NCBI RefSeq assembly: GCF_026410255.1
Contig: NZ_JAPMLL010000010.1
Coordinates: 62,001-126,000 of the forward strand
Length of the DNA: 64,000 nt
Direction of reading: 5' to 3'
Origin: Xanthomarina sp. F1114
GTDB lineage: Bacteria; Bacteroidota; Bacteroidia; Flavobacteriales; Flavobacteriaceae
Positions 27,100-35,131 of this stretch are shown here, in pieces; position 1 is the first letter of the stretch, and every line of letters begins with the position of its first letter. The notes beneath the pieces are model-generated. The model saw only the letters and a program-made list of their open reading frames with translations, did no database searches and was not told the DNA's origin. Made by a program: the position numbers and the translations under genes.

Positions 27100-28344
27100 T
27101 TAAAATTTTCTATCTGGATGAAATAAATTAAGGTCTAATATAGGTTTTTTATCAGAAATAACTTCTGAAACCAGCTTTCCTGTTACGGGTCCCATACTCC
27201 AGCCCATCATAGCATGACCTGTAGCAATAGTTAGGTTTTTACATTTTAAAGACCGACCTATATAAGGTAAACCATCTGGGGTAACGGGACGTAAACCTGA
27301 AGCTGCATCGTTCTTTTCATCTTGTGTTAAAAGAATGTCGGGATAATAACTATTTGTCGCTTTGGCAATGGCTTCAACCCGATTTTTATTTATTTTATGG
27401 TTGATTCCTGCAATTTCCATAGTTCCTGCAAAACGTGTAAATCCGTTCATAGGAGTTATGGCTACTTTAGCTTCTGCTAGAATAGAAGGAATAGTAATTC
27501 CAGTATGTTGAGTGGTATTTATACGATAGCCTTTCCCCGCTTGAAGCAATAAGTTAATTCCCAATTTTTTACTCAATAAAGCACTCCAGGAACCGGCAGA
27601 CAAAACAAACTCATCTGCTTTTAAAGTCTGATTTTTGGTTTTTATAGCTTCTATTATTCCCTTATTTACAACTAGGTCTTCCACCTTTTCATTTATAAAT
27701 AACTGCACTCCTACTGCTTTTAAATACGCTTTCATTTCTGTCATAAATTCTTGAGGGGTGGTATGGGAATCGCATTTATAATAGGTGGCTCCTTTAATAT
27801 TAAATGTAGCATTTGGTTCTAAAATTTTTAAATCTTCTTTACTTATTTCATCAACCTCCAAACCTTCCTGTTTTGCCAAATGCATTGTCTCAATTTCTTC
27901 TTCTAGCATCTTATTTGTCTGACATAACATAAGCAAGCCCTTTTTTTCGTACTGAAATTTAAATTGCTCATCGCGTTTAATAGCATCGTATAAACTCTGA
28001 CTTAATAAGGACATATTCTTAATGGCAGGAATGGATTTTCTAACATGACTAATAGTACAGGATTTATTAAAAGCTAAAGTCCATTTTATAAAATCAGAAT
28101 TCAAACGAGGTTTTATATATAAAGGACTTGTTGGGTTAAACATCCATTTCAGACCTTTTTTCATAACTCCCGGAGCTGCTAATGGCACAAAATGACTTGG
28201 CGATAAATAGCCCGCATTAATATAAGACGCACCCATATCCATATTAGATTGATCTATAATACTTACCTGGTGACCTTCTTTCTGAAGGTAATAAGCAGAA
28301 CATAAACCTATGATCCCTCCTCCGATGATAATAACTTTTTTCAT
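27100..28344 (-). CDS. DadA-type FAD oxidoreductase, probable cis-4-hydroxy-D-proline dehydrogenase
   Basis: 414 residues of the DAO/DadA flavoprotein family. The FAD-binding motif is at the extreme N-terminus (VIIGGGIIGLCSAYYLQ). The C-terminal part contains SGLRPVTPDGLPYIGRS and TGHAMMGWSMGPVTGKLVSE, typical of D-amino-acid dehydrogenases. On sequence alone any D-amino acid is possible. Its place between aminopeptidase P and the proline-racemase-like epimerase points to oxidation of cis-4-hydroxy-D-proline to pyrroline-4-hydroxy-2-carboxylate, passing electrons to the respiratory chain. It starts 11 bases after the epimerase stop. Confidence 0.85.
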   Translation of the reverse strand: MKKVIIIGGGIIGLCSAYYLQKEGHQVSIIDQSNMDMGASYINAGYLSPSHFVPLAAPGVMKKGLKWMFNPTSPLYIKPRLNSDFIKWTLAFNKSCTISHVRKSIPAIKNMSLLSQSLYDAIKRDEQFKFQYEKKGLLMLCQTNKMLEEEIETMHLAKQEGLEVDEISKEDLKILEPNATFNIKGATYYKCDSHTTPQEFMTEMKAYLKAVGVQLFINEKVEDLVVNKGIIEAIKTKNQTLKADEFVLSAGSWSALLSKKLGINLLLQAGKGYRINTTQHTGITIPSILAEAKVAITPMNGFTRFAGTMEIAGINHKINKNRVEAIAKATNSYYPDILLTQDEKNDAASGLRPVTPDGLPYIGRSLKCKNLTIATGHAMMGWSMGPVTGKLVSEVISDKKPILDLNLFHPDRKF

Positions 28345-28355
28345 TGAGTCATTGT

Positions 28356-29366
28356 TTATATCACTTGAAATCCTAAAGCATACGGATCGTCCTCTGTATC
28401 TATAGTAATTGTATTATGTCCGTAAATTTTTGCCCAGCCTTTTACACTTGGAATAATAGCCAACTTTCCGTCTAGGCTTGTTTCTTTTTCCACCCGACCA
28501 ATAAATTTGCTACCTATAAAACTCTCATGAATAAAATCTTCTCCAACTTTCAATTTCCCTTTGGCATATAATTGTGCCATTCTAGCTGAAGTTCCTGTTC
28601 CACACGGACTTCTGTCAATAGCTTTATCTCCGTAGAAAACAGCATTTCTACCGGAAGAAATTTTATCTATAGGCGTTCCTGTCCAAAGTAAATGAGTGAC
28701 ATCTTTAATAGTTTTATTTTCTGAATGAATAAATAGATTGGGATATTTTTGATTGATTCGCTGTCTAATAACTTGAGAAAACTGAATAATTTTTGATGCT
28801 GAGAACGCCTGAATCCCTGAGAAATTTTCTTGCGGATCTATAATGGCATAATAATTCCCTCCGTAGGCAACATCGAATGAAATTTCTCCCAATTCCGGAC
28901 AAGCAACGGTTAAATCCTGAGCTGCTAAAAAACTTTTTACATTGGTTATTTTCACCCAATCTACTTTGCTTCCGTTTTGATGATATTCAATCTCTATCAC
29001 ACCAGCTGGAGCTTCCATTCTAATTTTACCTGGAATTTTAGGACTTACTAAACCTTCTTCAATAGCTATGGTAATGGTTCCAATAGTTCCATGTCCGCAC
29101 ATTGGCAAACACCCTGAAGTTTCTATAAATAGAATGGCAAAATCGTTTTCTGGATGGTGGGGTGGAAACAAAAAACTTCCACTCATCATATCGTGACCTC
29201 TAGGTTCGAACATAAGACCTTTTCTAATCCAATCGAATTCCTTGAGGAAGTACTGACGTTTTTCGCTCATATTATTTCCAATCAATTCTGGAGCACCTTG
29301 TGTTATAACCCTTACGGGATTACCACAAGTATGAGCGTCGATACAAACAAAAGTCCTTTTACTCAT
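28356..29366 (-). CDS. Proline racemase family, probable 4-hydroxyproline 2-epimerase
   Basis: 336 residues. The family's two active-site cysteines are both present: Cys90 in GCLPMCGHGTIGT and Cys255 in DRSPCGTGTSARM. The Cys/Cys pair argues for an epimerase or racemase; trans-3-hydroxyproline dehydratases carry Thr at the second position. The N-terminal IDAHTCGNPVRVI is typical of the hydroxyproline branch. It would convert trans-4-hydroxy-L-proline to cis-4-hydroxy-D-proline without a cofactor. It overlaps the upstream DUF885 gene by 8 bases, so translation is coupled. A proline racemase activity cannot be excluded by eye. Confidence 0.88.
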   Translation of the reverse strand: MSKRTFVCIDAHTCGNPVRVITQGAPELIGNNMSEKRQYFLKEFDWIRKGLMFEPRGHDMMSGSFLFPPHHPENDFAILFIETSGCLPMCGHGTIGTITIAIEEGLVSPKIPGKIRMEAPAGVIEIEYHQNGSKVDWVKITNVKSFLAAQDLTVACPELGEISFDVAYGGNYYAIIDPQENFSGIQAFSASKIIQFSQVIRQRINQKYPNLFIHSENKTIKDVTHLLWTGTPIDKISSGRNAVFYGDKAIDRSPCGTGTSARMAQLYAKGKLKVGEDFIHESFIGSKFIGRVEKETSLDGKLAIIPSVKGWAKIYGHNTITIDTEDDPYALGFQVI

Positions 29367-31095
29367 TTTTTATTCTCTGAATATAATTATTTACACGAGC
29401 TTCCATAATGGCCAGGGTTACGGTACCTTCACCCAAAATTACTTCGTGAAACTCTCTAATATCAAACTTATCTTTTAATTCTCTCTCAGCTTTTTCACGT
29501 AATTCTCTAATTTTTATTTCACCAATTTTATATGAAATGGCTTGTCCTGGCCAAGAAATATACCTATCGGTTTCTGTATGAACTTCGTGCATAGACAAAG
29601 CTGTATTTGAAGCCATATAATCAATAACTTGCTGTCTTGTCCAACCTTTAGCATGAATGCCAGGATCCACAACTAATCTACAAGCTCTCCACATTTCGTA
29701 GGTTAACTGTCCAAACTTTTCATAGGGAGTTTGGTATATTCCCATTTCATCCGCTAAGTATTCAGAATACAAACCCCAACCTTCTCCATAAGCTGATAGA
29801 TATAAATTTCTTCTAAATTTTGGAATAGAATCTCCTAATTCATTATTTAAAGAAATTTGTAAATGATGTCCTGGAACAGCTTCATGAGCTGTTAATGCAG
29901 GAATGGTATACAAAGTTCTACTTGGTAAATTATAGGTGTTTACCCAATAAAACCCAGCTGTTTTAGCGTTGTGGGATCCAGAATATCTACCACTTGTATA
30001 TTTAGGAGCAATGGCAGCAGGAACCGGAACTACTCCATAAGGTTTTCTTGGTAAAGTTTTAAAGTATTTTGGCAGTTCGCCATCAATTCTTTTTGAAATA
30101 TCTCGAGCAAACATCATTAACTCTTTAGGTGTTTTTGCATAAAACTGAGCATCGGTTCTAAGAAAATCTAAAAACTCTTCAAAGCTTCCTTTAAAACCTA
30201 AATCGGAAATAATTACTTCCATTTCGGCTCTAATTCTCGCTACTTCTTTTAATCCTATTTGATGAATATCTTCGGCCGTATATTGATTACTGGTCGTAAA
30301 ATAATTAATTCTATTCTGATAGAATGCGTCCCCATTTGGAATGGAAACAACACCTAAGTCATCTCTTGAATTTGGAAGATATTCGGTTTCAAAGAAGTTC
30401 TTAATTTTTCTATATTGAGTTATTACATCGTTTTCTATCTGGGTTTTTGCAACTGCCAAAACACTGTCTTTTTGATGACTTGTTAAATCTTCTGGCAACT
30501 TTTTAAAAGGCGCATAAAACTCGCTCTCCTTATAATCTGCAACAAGGTGTTTGCTATAAGAAAAACTATAATCCCCAAAAACAACAGCAGGTTGCGCCAT
30601 GCCTTCTTTAATACTCTCTCTTAAAATTGCTAAATTATAATCTACCTTTTTAGGCAATTCACTTAACTTGTCTAAATAAGATTTAACCGCTTTATAATTA
30701 GAAAAAGTAGTTTCTGCCATCTGACTTAAATTCAAATGAAAAGCAGATTCCGAAGTAATAGTATTGAGATACGTTTTATAGGTATTAGAATCGATTTTAT
30801 CCTGCAGGACAAAACGTAAAAGGTCTAAGGAGATTTGCTCAGATTCGCTCAAAGATTCTTCATTTATATTTAAAAGCTGCTGCTGAAGTTCTTTGGCAAA
30901 ATTGGCTTCCTTCTGATAGAATTTAGCTGTATTTTCAACCGACTCATAAGGTTCAAAATCGTACTTTCTTTCAGTTTCATAGGTTTTTATAACATCCTCT
31001 AAAAAGACTTCTGAAGATTTTTTTTCAGGCGTATCTTTCTTACAAGCCATAAGACTTACAAAACAAAGACCTACTAAGTATGTTAAAACTTTCAT
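29359..31095 (-). CDS. DUF885 zinc-peptidase-like lipoprotein
   Basis: 578 residues. MKVLTYLVGLCFVSLMACKK ends in a lipobox (LMAC), so it acts outside the cytoplasm attached to a membrane. The DUF885 signature TAHEAVPGHHLQISLNN supplies likely zinc ligands, with GEGWGLYSEYLADEMG downstream as the probable third ligand and TDRYISWPGQAISYKIG near the C-terminus. DUF885 proteins are thermolysin-like in fold and are thought to be carboxypeptidases or dipeptidases, mostly uncharacterised. It sits 4 bases after the aldehyde dehydrogenase and overlaps the epimerase start, so it belongs to the operon. That suggests a role in hydroxyproline-peptide breakdown. Confidence 0.85.
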   Translation of the reverse strand: MKVLTYLVGLCFVSLMACKKDTPEKKSSEVFLEDVIKTYETERKYDFEPYESVENTAKFYQKEANFAKELQQQLLNINEESLSESEQISLDLLRFVLQDKIDSNTYKTYLNTITSESAFHLNLSQMAETTFSNYKAVKSYLDKLSELPKKVDYNLAILRESIKEGMAQPAVVFGDYSFSYSKHLVADYKESEFYAPFKKLPEDLTSHQKDSVLAVAKTQIENDVITQYRKIKNFFETEYLPNSRDDLGVVSIPNGDAFYQNRINYFTTSNQYTAEDIHQIGLKEVARIRAEMEVIISDLGFKGSFEEFLDFLRTDAQFYAKTPKELMMFARDISKRIDGELPKYFKTLPRKPYGVVPVPAAIAPKYTSGRYSGSHNAKTAGFYWVNTYNLPSRTLYTIPALTAHEAVPGHHLQISLNNELGDSIPKFRRNLYLSAYGEGWGLYSEYLADEMGIYQTPYEKFGQLTYEMWRACRLVVDPGIHAKGWTRQQVIDYMASNTALSMHEVHTETDRYISWPGQAISYKIGEIKIRELREKAERELKDKFDIREFHEVILGEGTVTLAIMEARVNNYIQRIKNE

Positions 31096-31099
31096 GGAA

Positions 31100-32692
31100 T
31101 TAGATGCTGTCTGTAGATGTTTTATTATTGATTAAACGTGAAATCTGCAAGGGATTTTCGTTTTTTAATTCGTCTGGTAATAAACTATCGGGCCAATCTT
31201 GATAGCTAAATGGTCTTACCCAACGTTTTATAGAGTGAATGCCTACAGCTGTAAAGCGGCTATCAGTCGATGCTGGATAAGGTCCGCCATGAACCATAGA
31301 CGGACAAACCTCAACTCCTGTTGGAACACCATTGTAAATAATACGTCCAACTCGGTCTTGAAGCGCCTCTATAACTTGAACATAATCACTAACTTCCTCT
31401 TTTTCGGCAATTAGAGTTCCTGTTAATTGTCCTTCAAGTTTGGAAATAATCTGTTCTAACTGTTCCTTATTTTCACATTGAACGACCATAGAATAGGGTC
31501 CAAAAACCTCATGATGTAAGCTCGTATTTTTTAAGAACGTAGCTCCTTCTACCGTAGTTATTGTCTGTCTGGCATAATTGCTTTTTACCTGATTATCAAA
31601 ATCGGCAACAACGGTTAAATCAGCTTGAGAAAGAGCTTTTTGTTTATTGGCTTCATAAGCATTAATAATATTTGGATGTAACATACAGGAAGGCTCAATT
31701 TTTACAATTTCGTCAGATAAATTTTGAATAAAACTCGAAAGAGCGTCTCCTTTTATCCCTAATAATAATCCTGGGTTTGTACAAAACTGCCCTGTTCCCA
31801 GAGTTATAGAGCCGGCGTAAGTTTTAGCTAAAGCCTCTCCTCTATTCTTTAAAGCATGAGGCAAAATAATTACAGGGTTAATACTTCCCATTTCGGCAAA
31901 AACAGGAATGGGTTCTTCACGTTTGGCGGCTAAATTGTATAAAGCTCGGCCGGCACGAATACTTCCTGTAAATCCAACAGCTTTTACACCAGGATGAGAT
32001 ACTAATTGCGTACCTACTTCAATGCCACTACTGTTTAAATTTGAAAACACCCCATTTGGCATTCCAGTTTTTTCAGCTGCTTTTATAATAGCCGAAGCTA
32101 CTAATTCTCCTGTTCCGGCATGCATGGGATGAGATTTTACAAGTACCGGACATCCAGCTGCCAAAGCTGCAGCTGTATCTCCTCCAGCCGTAGAATATGC
32201 CAAAGGGAAATTACTCGCTCCAAACACTACAACAGGTCCTAATGGCACTAACATTTTTCTAATATCAGATTTTGGCATGGGTTTTCTATCCGGTTGTGCC
32301 GTGTCAATACTTGCTTCCACCCAAGAACCTTCGTTTAATAATTCGGCAAAAGCCCTTAATTGCCCAACAGTTCGTCCTCTTTCTCCCATGGCTCTCCCTT
32401 GTGGCAAACCAGTTTCGGAACAGTAAATGTCAATTAATTGAGAATCTAATGCTAATATTTCGTCTGCAATGCTGTTTAAAAATTCAGCTTTCTTCTTTCC
32501 CGAAACATTCCTATAAACTTTAAATGCTTTTGTGGCAAGATTAACCGCTTCATCTATTTCTTCTTTTGTTGCTTCCGTATAAATAAGCGGGTTTTCAATG
32601 TTTAATTGCGGATTAAAAGTTTTATATGTCTTACCTGCCTGGTTCCCTTGTGCTGAAAGTTGATTTCCTATATAATTTTTTCCTGTTATCAT
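31100..32692 (-). CDS. Aldehyde dehydrogenase, probable 2,5-dioxovalerate (2-oxoglutarate semialdehyde) dehydrogenase
   Basis: 530 residues. The catalytic Cys304 is in GTGQFCTNPG and the general-base Glu in FAEMGSINPVI; VKAVGFTGSIRAGR is part of the NAD(P) site. Length and the EALQDRVGRIIYNGVPTGVE region match the 2-oxoglutarate semialdehyde dehydrogenase branch that ends hydroxyproline and pentose oxidation routes. The expected product is 2-oxoglutarate. The start is preceded by AAAAGGAG only three bases from ATG, purine-rich but closer than a standard Shine-Dalgarno. A 172-base gap separates it from the upstream DapA-like gene. Confidence 0.88.
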   Translation of the reverse strand: MITGKNYIGNQLSAQGNQAGKTYKTFNPQLNIENPLIYTEATKEEIDEAVNLATKAFKVYRNVSGKKKAEFLNSIADEILALDSQLIDIYCSETGLPQGRAMGERGRTVGQLRAFAELLNEGSWVEASIDTAQPDRKPMPKSDIRKMLVPLGPVVVFGASNFPLAYSTAGGDTAAALAAGCPVLVKSHPMHAGTGELVASAIIKAAEKTGMPNGVFSNLNSSGIEVGTQLVSHPGVKAVGFTGSIRAGRALYNLAAKREEPIPVFAEMGSINPVIILPHALKNRGEALAKTYAGSITLGTGQFCTNPGLLLGIKGDALSSFIQNLSDEIVKIEPSCMLHPNIINAYEANKQKALSQADLTVVADFDNQVKSNYARQTITTVEGATFLKNTSLHHEVFGPYSMVVQCENKEQLEQIISKLEGQLTGTLIAEKEEVSDYVQVIEALQDRVGRIIYNGVPTGVEVCPSMVHGGPYPASTDSRFTAVGIHSIKRWVRPFSYQDWPDSLLPDELKNENPLQISRLINNKTSTDSI

Positions 32693-32864
32693 AATCTCCT
32701 TTTATTCCTCTAAATAGGGAGGTTTTTAATTTATTCTTTATGTCTTCACCACTAATAATTTTATAAATACGCGAGTAAAAACTACTTCCATTTGCTATAT
32801 ATATTATAAAACAATTATTAGAGGTCTGTTAAAGGTAAATAATTAGCTTATATTTCTTTTAAGT

Positions 32865-33779
32865 TTATAGGTTTTTATAATCTGGCAAAATGGGTCTGTT
32901 TTTAAGGCATTGTTCAATAACTCGTAATACCTGTTTCCGTTCTTCTCCAATTAGAGGAAGTCTGGGGGCTCTAACGTTTTCAGATCCAATTCCTGTGGCT
33001 ACTTCTGCCAGTTTAATATTTTGAACTAAGCGTGGCACAATATCCAATTCCAACAAAGGCATAAACCATCTATAAATCTCTAAGGCTTCTTTAATTCTAC
33101 CTGCTTTTTGCAATTCGTAAATAGCAACTGTTTCGGCAGGAAAAGCACAAACCAATCCAGCAACCCAACCATCGGCTCCTATTAATAAACTTTCTAAAGC
33201 AATAGTATCAACACCGGTCATTATTTTTAGTCTATCTCCAAAATTATTTTTAATTCGGGTAATATTAGTAGTATCTCTGGTGGATTCTTTAACTGCTTCT
33301 ACATTATCATATTTCAATAATTGATCAAACATCTGCATGCTTATTTTAACCTTATAATCTACCGGATTATTGTAAATCATAATAGGCAAATCGGTATTTG
33401 TAGCGACAGATTTAAAAAACTCTACCGTTTCTCTATCGCTGGAAGTATAACGCATAGGCGGTAACATCATCAATCCTTGAGCTCCGTCTTCTTCGGCTTT
33501 ATGCGCTGCCTCAATGGCGGCTCTTGTGGTTTGTTCGGCAATATTAATAAATACGGGAACCTTGTCTTTAACTAAATCGACAGCTGTACGTGTTAAGCTA
33601 CGTTTTTCTTCATCCAACAAGGTACTTGCCTCGCCTAATGTCCCTCCAAGCACAATTCCATGAACACCGGCTTCTAATTGCGCTCTAATATTAACTTCAA
33701 ACATGTTTAAATCTAGTTCATCTGCATCTGTGAACTTGGTTGTAACTGCTGGCATAATGCCTTTCCATTGAATACCCAT
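32865..33779 (-). CDS. DapA-family lyase, probable pyrroline-4-hydroxy-2-carboxylate deaminase
   Basis: 304 residues of the dihydrodipicolinate synthase/N-acetylneuraminate lyase superfamily, a TIM-barrel aldolase class. The Schiff-base Lys164 is in EAVKESTRD and the conserved Tyr136 in MIYNNPVDYKV. GIVLGGTLGEASTL is the substrate-carboxylate loop, close to GGTGE in DapA. A housekeeping DapA role is unlikely because this gene leads an operon with a hydroxyproline epimerase, a D-amino-acid dehydrogenase and a semialdehyde dehydrogenase. In that pathway it would deaminate pyrroline-hydroxycarboxylate to 2-oxoglutarate semialdehyde. It is divergent from an AraC regulator. Confidence 0.87.
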   Translation of the reverse strand: MGIQWKGIMPAVTTKFTDADELDLNMFEVNIRAQLEAGVHGIVLGGTLGEASTLLDEEKRSLTRTAVDLVKDKVPVFINIAEQTTRAAIEAAHKAEEDGAQGLMMLPPMRYTSSDRETVEFFKSVATNTDLPIMIYNNPVDYKVKISMQMFDQLLKYDNVEAVKESTRDTTNITRIKNNFGDRLKIMTGVDTIALESLLIGADGWVAGLVCAFPAETVAIYELQKAGRIKEALEIYRWFMPLLELDIVPRLVQNIKLAEVATGIGSENVRAPRLPLIGEERKQVLRVIEQCLKNRPILPDYKNL

Positions 33780-33802
33780 AATAAAATTTGTTTTAATCTA
33801 CA

Positions 33803-33810
33803 CAAATTTA
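33803..33810 (-). promoter_or_regulatory. Candidate -7 element of the hydroxyproline operon
   Basis: On the minus strand this reads TAAATTTG, a match to TAnnTTTG, 23 bases before the DapA-like start. No clear TTG lies at -33, as might be expected for an activator-dependent promoter. A second match, TAATTTTG on the plus strand at 33898-33905, could serve the divergent AraC gene. Confidence 0.4.
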
Positions 33811-33927
33811 ATTAAGTTTTGTACTTGACTATAAGCTATTTTTATCCAATTTATGTACTATCTTATCCTATTTTAAGTAAAAACAGAATATAATGCTTAA
33901 TTTTGTATTTAAAATGAAATCTAAATA

Positions 33928-34779
33928 ATGAAAGTCCTTCCGTTTAAAATCCCAAAACCTGAACTGGCTAACCTGGTCTATCAAGTAGATCGTGAACCTT
34001 ATTTTTATGATAAATTACATCAACACGAAGACATCCAAGTAAGTTTAATTCTTCAAGGTGAAGGTACGCTGATTGCTGGTGATGCAATTAACTATTACAA
34101 AACAGGCGATATTATTGTTCTTGGGAGTCAGCTGCCTCATGTTTTTCAAAGTGATAGAGAACTAGTAGAGCAATCGCATATGCAGTCTTTATTCTTTACA
34201 GATGATAGTTTTGGTAGCGATTTTTTTAAATTAGAAGATCTAGCCGAAATACAAGTCTTTTTTAAAAGAGCACTTCACGGATTTATGGTAACTTCTCACC
34301 AAGATGAAATTAAAGCGCTTTTTAAAAAGATTGAATCTGCCAGTAAATTAGAGCGACTTATAATCTTATTAAAATTATTGAAACTACTTTCTATATGTGA
34401 ATATAAAAGTTTGTCCTCTTTTATCTATGAAAAAAACTTTTCTGTGACCGAAGGAGAACGCATGAGAGATGTTTTCGATTATACCATGACTAATTTCGAT
34501 AAAGAAATCACTCTAGAATCTGTAGCCGATGTGGCCAACATGACTAAAAATGGTTTCTGTAAATATTTTAAAAAATATACCAACAAGACTTATATTGTTT
34601 TTTTAAATGAATTGCGAATAGAACATGCGTGTAAACATTTATTGTCCAACCAAGATTTAACGATTTCCGATGTAGCTTATAAAGTGGGGTTTAATAATAT
34701 TTCAAATTTTAACCGACAGTTTAAAAAAGTGAAGCACAAAACTCCTTTGATTTATAAACAAGAAAACCTCAAGTCTTAG
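33928..34779 (+). CDS. AraC-family transcriptional regulator (cupin + HTH)
   Basis: 283 residues. The N-terminal half looks like a cupin sensor domain (YDKLHQHEDIQVSLILQGEG; YYKTGDIIVLGSQLPHVF). The C-terminal AraC domain (about 180-280) has two helix-turn-helix units: ITLESVADVANMTKNGFCKY and LTISDVAYKVGFNNISNFN, followed by FKKVKHKTPLIY. It is divergent from the hydroxyproline operon with a 148-base shared gap, the usual position of a local regulator. The likely effector is hydroxyproline or a pathway intermediate; this is inference. Confidence 0.9.
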   Translation: MKVLPFKIPKPELANLVYQVDREPYFYDKLHQHEDIQVSLILQGEGTLIAGDAINYYKTGDIIVLGSQLPHVFQSDRELVEQSHMQSLFFTDDSFGSDFFKLEDLAEIQVFFKRALHGFMVTSHQDEIKALFKKIESASKLERLIILLKLLKLLSICEYKSLSSFIYEKNFSVTEGERMRDVFDYTMTNFDKEITLESVADVANMTKNGFCKYFKKYTNKTYIVFLNELRIEHACKHLLSNQDLTISDVAYKVGFNNISNFNRQFKKVKHKTPLIYKQENLKS

Positions 34780-34790
34780 CATAAAACAAG

Positions 34791-34824
34791 AAAAGATCCA
34801 TACAAATTGTATAGATCTTTTTTT
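34791..34824 (+). terminator. Intrinsic terminator of the AraC regulator gene
   Basis: Fifteen bases at 34791-34805 pair with 34807-34821 with one mismatch (AAAAGATC against GATCTTTT at the base), followed by a run of T. It begins 11 bases after the stop codon. Confidence 0.8.
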
Positions 34825-34957
34825 ATATGAGCGATAGAAGTTTAAATATCTACTTTAACAAAACATTTTAGTTAAGCTCTAGCCAAACTTTCAATTGAAA
34901 TCTACCTTTTTGAATTTGCTTAAAGTTTAATTTTAAATATGGAATTTAGCCTAAATA

Positions 34958-34988
34958 AAAAATCCACACTAAAAAAGTGTGGATTTTT
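34958..34988 (-). terminator. Intrinsic terminator directly after tRNA-Val
   Basis: AAAAATCCACACT (34958-34970) and AGTGTGGATTTTT (34976-34988) form a perfect 13-bp stem with an A5 loop. On the minus strand it begins two bases after the encoded CCA end of the tRNA and continues into a T-rich stretch. Confidence 0.85.
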
Positions 34989-34990
34989 GG

Positions 34991-35068
34991 TGGTGGGCGC
35001 GAAGGGATTCGAACCCCTGACCCCCTGGGTGTAAACCAGGTGCTCTGAACCAACTGAGCTACGCGCCC
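34991..35068 (-). tRNA. tRNA-Val (anticodon UAC)
   Basis: On the minus strand the acceptor stem GGGCGCG (35068-35062) pairs with CGCGCCC (35001-34995), followed by A and an encoded CCA. The D arm is GCTCAGTTGGTTCAGAGC. The anticodon stem CCTGG/CCAGG frames the loop TTTACAC, giving anticodon TAC for valine GUA codons. The T arm is CAGGGGTTCGAATCCCTTCG in part. All four arms fold by eye. It lies downstream of folC on the same strand and has its own terminator. Confidence 0.97.
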
Positions 35069-35131
35069 TTCGTAATTGGACTGCAAATATAGATATGTTT
35101 TCCATATTGCAAAAGCTTTTTTGAAAAAATT

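Noticed and set aside
32865-33779. Housekeeping dapA (lysine synthesis)
   Set aside because: The fold is DapA-like, but the operon partners all belong to hydroxyproline catabolism, so the deaminase role fits better.
34920-35105. 61-codon minus-strand ORF (starts MENISIFAVQL)
   Set aside because: It runs across the whole tRNA-Val gene and its terminator hairpin; the coding potential is incidental.
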